NCBI GenBank assembly: GCA_013399115.1
Contig: VXAA01006448.1
Coordinates: forward strand, 62,001 to 126,000
DNA: 64,000 nucleotides
Reading direction: 5' to 3'
Origin: Anseranas semipalmata
Taxonomy: Eukaryota > Chordata > Aves > Anseriformes > Anseranatidae
Part shown: positions 61,476 to 64,000 of the stretch, one piece after another
How the letters are laid out: each line of letters begins with the position of its first letter
Position numbering within the stretch: the first letter of the stretch is position 1
The notes under the pieces: model-generated
The model's input: the letters and a program-made list of their open reading frames with translations, nothing else
Databases searched by the model: none
Told to the model about the DNA's origin: nothing
Position numbers and translations under genes: made by a program

Positions 61476-62714
61476 GATTTGATGGTGCAGAGGGCTGGTA
61501 ACTCATATGCTTTATGTGTACTACAGGCAAGCCCAGAGCTCCCAATCTGCACTAACCACACTGTTAGTCTCCTGAGTTTCCCTCCCATTCATTATTACTG
61601 TAGAAAACACTATTTCGCTGGCCCTGAGCAGCATACTCTGTTGTATGTGTACCTAAGTGCAGCCCAGGCACTGACAAGGCCACACACTCTCTGCCTCTGC
61701 TTCGCTGTGACGACCCAGATGGCCCTGAGCAGGATGCACACACGCATGTTGCTTGCACGCTGCCTACACCTCCCCAATTCGGCCTCCTCGGGCACTTGCC
61801 CTTCGAGGTGCCCCTGCACGGCAAGGCGACCCAGAGCAGCTAGACAGAAAGCTACTGCAGGGCAGCTAACGTGAATTCACAACCTAGTTGTCGATCACCG
61901 TCTACACCCAGGACTCTATATTCGACGTGTAGTAAGTAGTATCTAAGGGATCAGTTCTGTTCATTGTAGCATTACAAAAACCCAGAGGAAACTCCAATTA
62001 GGTCAATGGCTGCGTCATCAATATCCTGGATACTGAATTTGGCCTGGTTTCTGACATTTGTATCTTAAAAGCATTTCCAGCTTGTGGAAATTGGATGGAG
62101 AAGTTTTCAGATATTCTGGTTATCAAGGGAATTCCTCAAGCTTTTCAGATGAAAAAAATGCATCTTAATGAACTATTTGCTTCAGGATTGTAGGAATCCA
62201 TCCTTGCTCCCATGAACAAGCGCTTACTCTTGCACCTTAACCTGCTAATCTCCTCTCCAGCCTCCTATTTCACCCTCTCTTAGGGCATGCTGTTTGTTGG
62301 CACGAAGTGTTGGCGTGCACCTTTGTTTTCACACAATATACAGTTTCAGCTTGGCTTAGCACTTGACAACCTCAGTATCAATGCAACCACTCACAGAGGT
62401 GAAGGTCATTGATTTACACCACAAGTATTCGAGATTATTTTTTACTATCGCCACTGTCCAACACACAATTAGGCTTTCATGTGCAGAATGCGTTTCAAGA
62501 ACTGCCAGTAATTTTCATTCCATATACGGTAGTTTTTATGCCAATACATATGCTTTATATCTAATGGCAAGAATATTTGAAAGAGTGGAAGGTCAATCTT
62601 TTATAGACAATCCAAAAAATAAAATAAAATCAGAGAAAGGAATGGAAACATGCATACTCAGCAAGAACCCTAGCAGGAAAAACTTTCTAGGTGATTAAAT
62701 CCAAAAATGAACAT
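61476..62714. other. Non-coding DNA, nothing firm
   Basis: A 131-codon frame at 61479-61874 (+) has no domain. The stretch near 61990-62055 (AGAGGAAACTCCAATTAGGT and ACTGAATTTGGCCTGG) may be another fragment of the relic type seen at 61345-61475. Confidence 0.4.
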
Positions 62715-62990
62715 CGTCCGATCAGCAAAACTATCGCGGGGCATGCGCGCGCAGCAGTCACAGCAGCGCCTGGAACGCAGAGCCGCTCAGGCTCAGCTTT
62801 TAACAAGGCACTTCGGGACCTGGACACAGGCCAGGTATAAAAGCCCCAAGCCCAGCATGCGCTAATTTACCCTGCTCTTGTAATGGCGATCTAATCTAAC
62901 CTGCTTTATTGGCTTTGAAGCAAACTAGGAACACTCACGCAGCCAGTAACCGCCCCTCAGCTGGGGGGACAGCCGTGAAGAGCTAAGCAC
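62715..62990 (+). promoter_or_regulatory. Promoter-like patch: CpG cluster plus TATA box
   Basis: A CpG cluster (CATCGTCCGATC, TATCGCGGGGCATGCGCGCG, 62712-62755) contains an NRF1-like GCATGCGC core at 62741-62748. About 90 bases downstream a strong TATA box, TATAAAAG, lies at 62836-62843, which would place a start near 62866. An inverted CCAAT (ATTGG) is at 62908-62912. No convincing coding frame or splice donor follows within the next few hundred bases. It may drive a non-coding transcript, be an enhancer, or be chance. Confidence 0.33.
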
Positions 62991-64000
62991 AACAAGATTG
63001 TTTAGCTGTGCTGACTTTATTCCCCCCAGATCATGCCCAGCTATTGCCTTACACCAAAGAGAGAGAGAGATGGACAAGGCACCTGGCACAGCTACTTTTC
63101 TAGATGCAGCAATGCCATTTTAAAGAGTGTTCACAGACACACAACTACGTCTCCTTTCCTCCACTGCAACTCAACCATTGATGAAATATATAAAGCACCC
63201 TTGCAGTTTGACCTGAGATAATTATATTGACACAGTAGAAAGATTAGGAGTTATTGTATCACTTCAACTATATCAGTGCAATTAAAGCAATACAAGTTAT
63301 GTACATAGATAACTTTCAGACTGCCATGAGAGGTCCAAGTGGCAGCTACTGCTGAATGCTCTATGCATGCAAGGATTGATTTTATTATCTCTGCATGAGA
63401 AGTTTCTAATTCAAGTTTTCTGATGGATGCAAACCACATAACGTCACTGGAAGGGCTCAAGTTTACCTCAGGATGTAATCGGTCCAACATAATCAAGCCA
63501 AGCCTCTCCTCACCTTTAGAAAAGACAGAAATTTCAGGTTCCTTTAAAAGTGTACTGGAAAGCAGGAAAAACTTTCAAAAAATGTCTTTATCCCTTAGTA
63601 AAGATCTTTCCACCTATTGCATCAATTTCCTGCTCAATTCACATCAGCAAAAAATACGCATGCTATTTTGTTTAGCTTGAATTTACCTTTCATTTGGCAA
63701 GTTTATGTTTAAAAAGGAGGAAAGAAGATCTATCACTGATAACAACAAAGCAAAGGTTTGGCTTTTTAATTAGAAAGTGATTATGATTTTGAGATTGAGT
63801 CATAGAGTTCTTCATCTAGTACCCTTGAGCACTATCAGACACACATGAATATATGCCAGGACAACCTCTGCAAAACAGGCCAGAAACTAGTATTCAGTAA
63901 GTAAGCAAGCCCCTAGGATTTAATCTTGAGGGTTAAAGAAGCCTGCTTGCTCCCTAGTTTGCCAGAGCTTAATGCTGCTAGTAGGAATTGTATGCCTAAT
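62991..64000. other. Non-coding DNA, nothing recognised
   Basis: A short (GA)n run lies at about 63058-63071. The frames at 63251-63496 (-) and 63423-63680 (+) overlap each other antisense and have no family resemblance. Confidence 0.5.

Noticed and set aside
1..64000. A novel multi-gene biological system.
   Set aside because: The window has eukaryotic non-coding texture, CR1 repeats and no recognisable host genes. Nothing supports a gene cluster or defence-type system.

Overview
This window looks like avian nuclear DNA, most likely an intergenic or deep intronic stretch. The organism call rests on four CR1 retrotransposon 3' ends, the typical interspersed repeat of birds. They carry the CR1 3' tail (ATTCTATG-type octamers, seen on the + strand as CATAGAATCATAGAATC) and remnants of the CR1 ORF2 C-terminus. 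Repeat density is low, which fits a bird. There are no bacterial-style operons, no tRNA or rRNA genes, no CRISPR array and no phage or plasmid genes. Species and chromosome cannot be fixed from what is visible.

I accept no host protein-coding gene. The open frames are short, lie on both strands, overlap one another, and match no protein family I recognise. The only recognisable protein sequence is the 5'-truncated CR1 ORF2 tail at 59790-60200 (-) and a shorter one at 33098-33316 (-).

Layout. 1-2.7 kb: plain non-coding DNA with two G-quadruplex motifs. 2.7-3.5 kb: a CpG-bearing, GC-richer patch with a promoter-like arrangement on the minus strand (TATAAA, a good Kozak ATG, a splice-donor match). 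3.5-19.4 kb: mostly featureless, with a homeodomain-rich AT segment near 4.2-4.5 kb and a 77-nt pure polypyrimidine tract at 9.8 kb. 19.4-21.8 kb: a candidate conserved element, a pyrimidine-biased stretch and two CR1 copies. 22-33 kb: featureless except a small CpG-rich patch (24.5 kb) and a MIR-like relic (25.1 kb). 33.0 kb: CR1. 37-47 kb: several degraded MIR/tRNA-core-type relics and microsatellites. 46.5 kb: a 28-bp near-perfect palindrome. 49.7 kb: an octamer-containing candidate element. 55.7-56.9 kb: the clearest CpG island of the window, with three strong minus-strand splice-donor matches in or next to it. 59.7-60.2 kb: the best-preserved CR1. 62.7-63.0 kb: a second CpG/TATA promoter-like patch.

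The window has no gene set that works together. The most useful leads are the three promoter-like patches (3.4, 56 and 62.8 kb), which could start unannotated transcripts, and the AT-rich segments that resemble conserved enhancers. I found no new multi-gene system, and I do not think the sequence supports claiming one.
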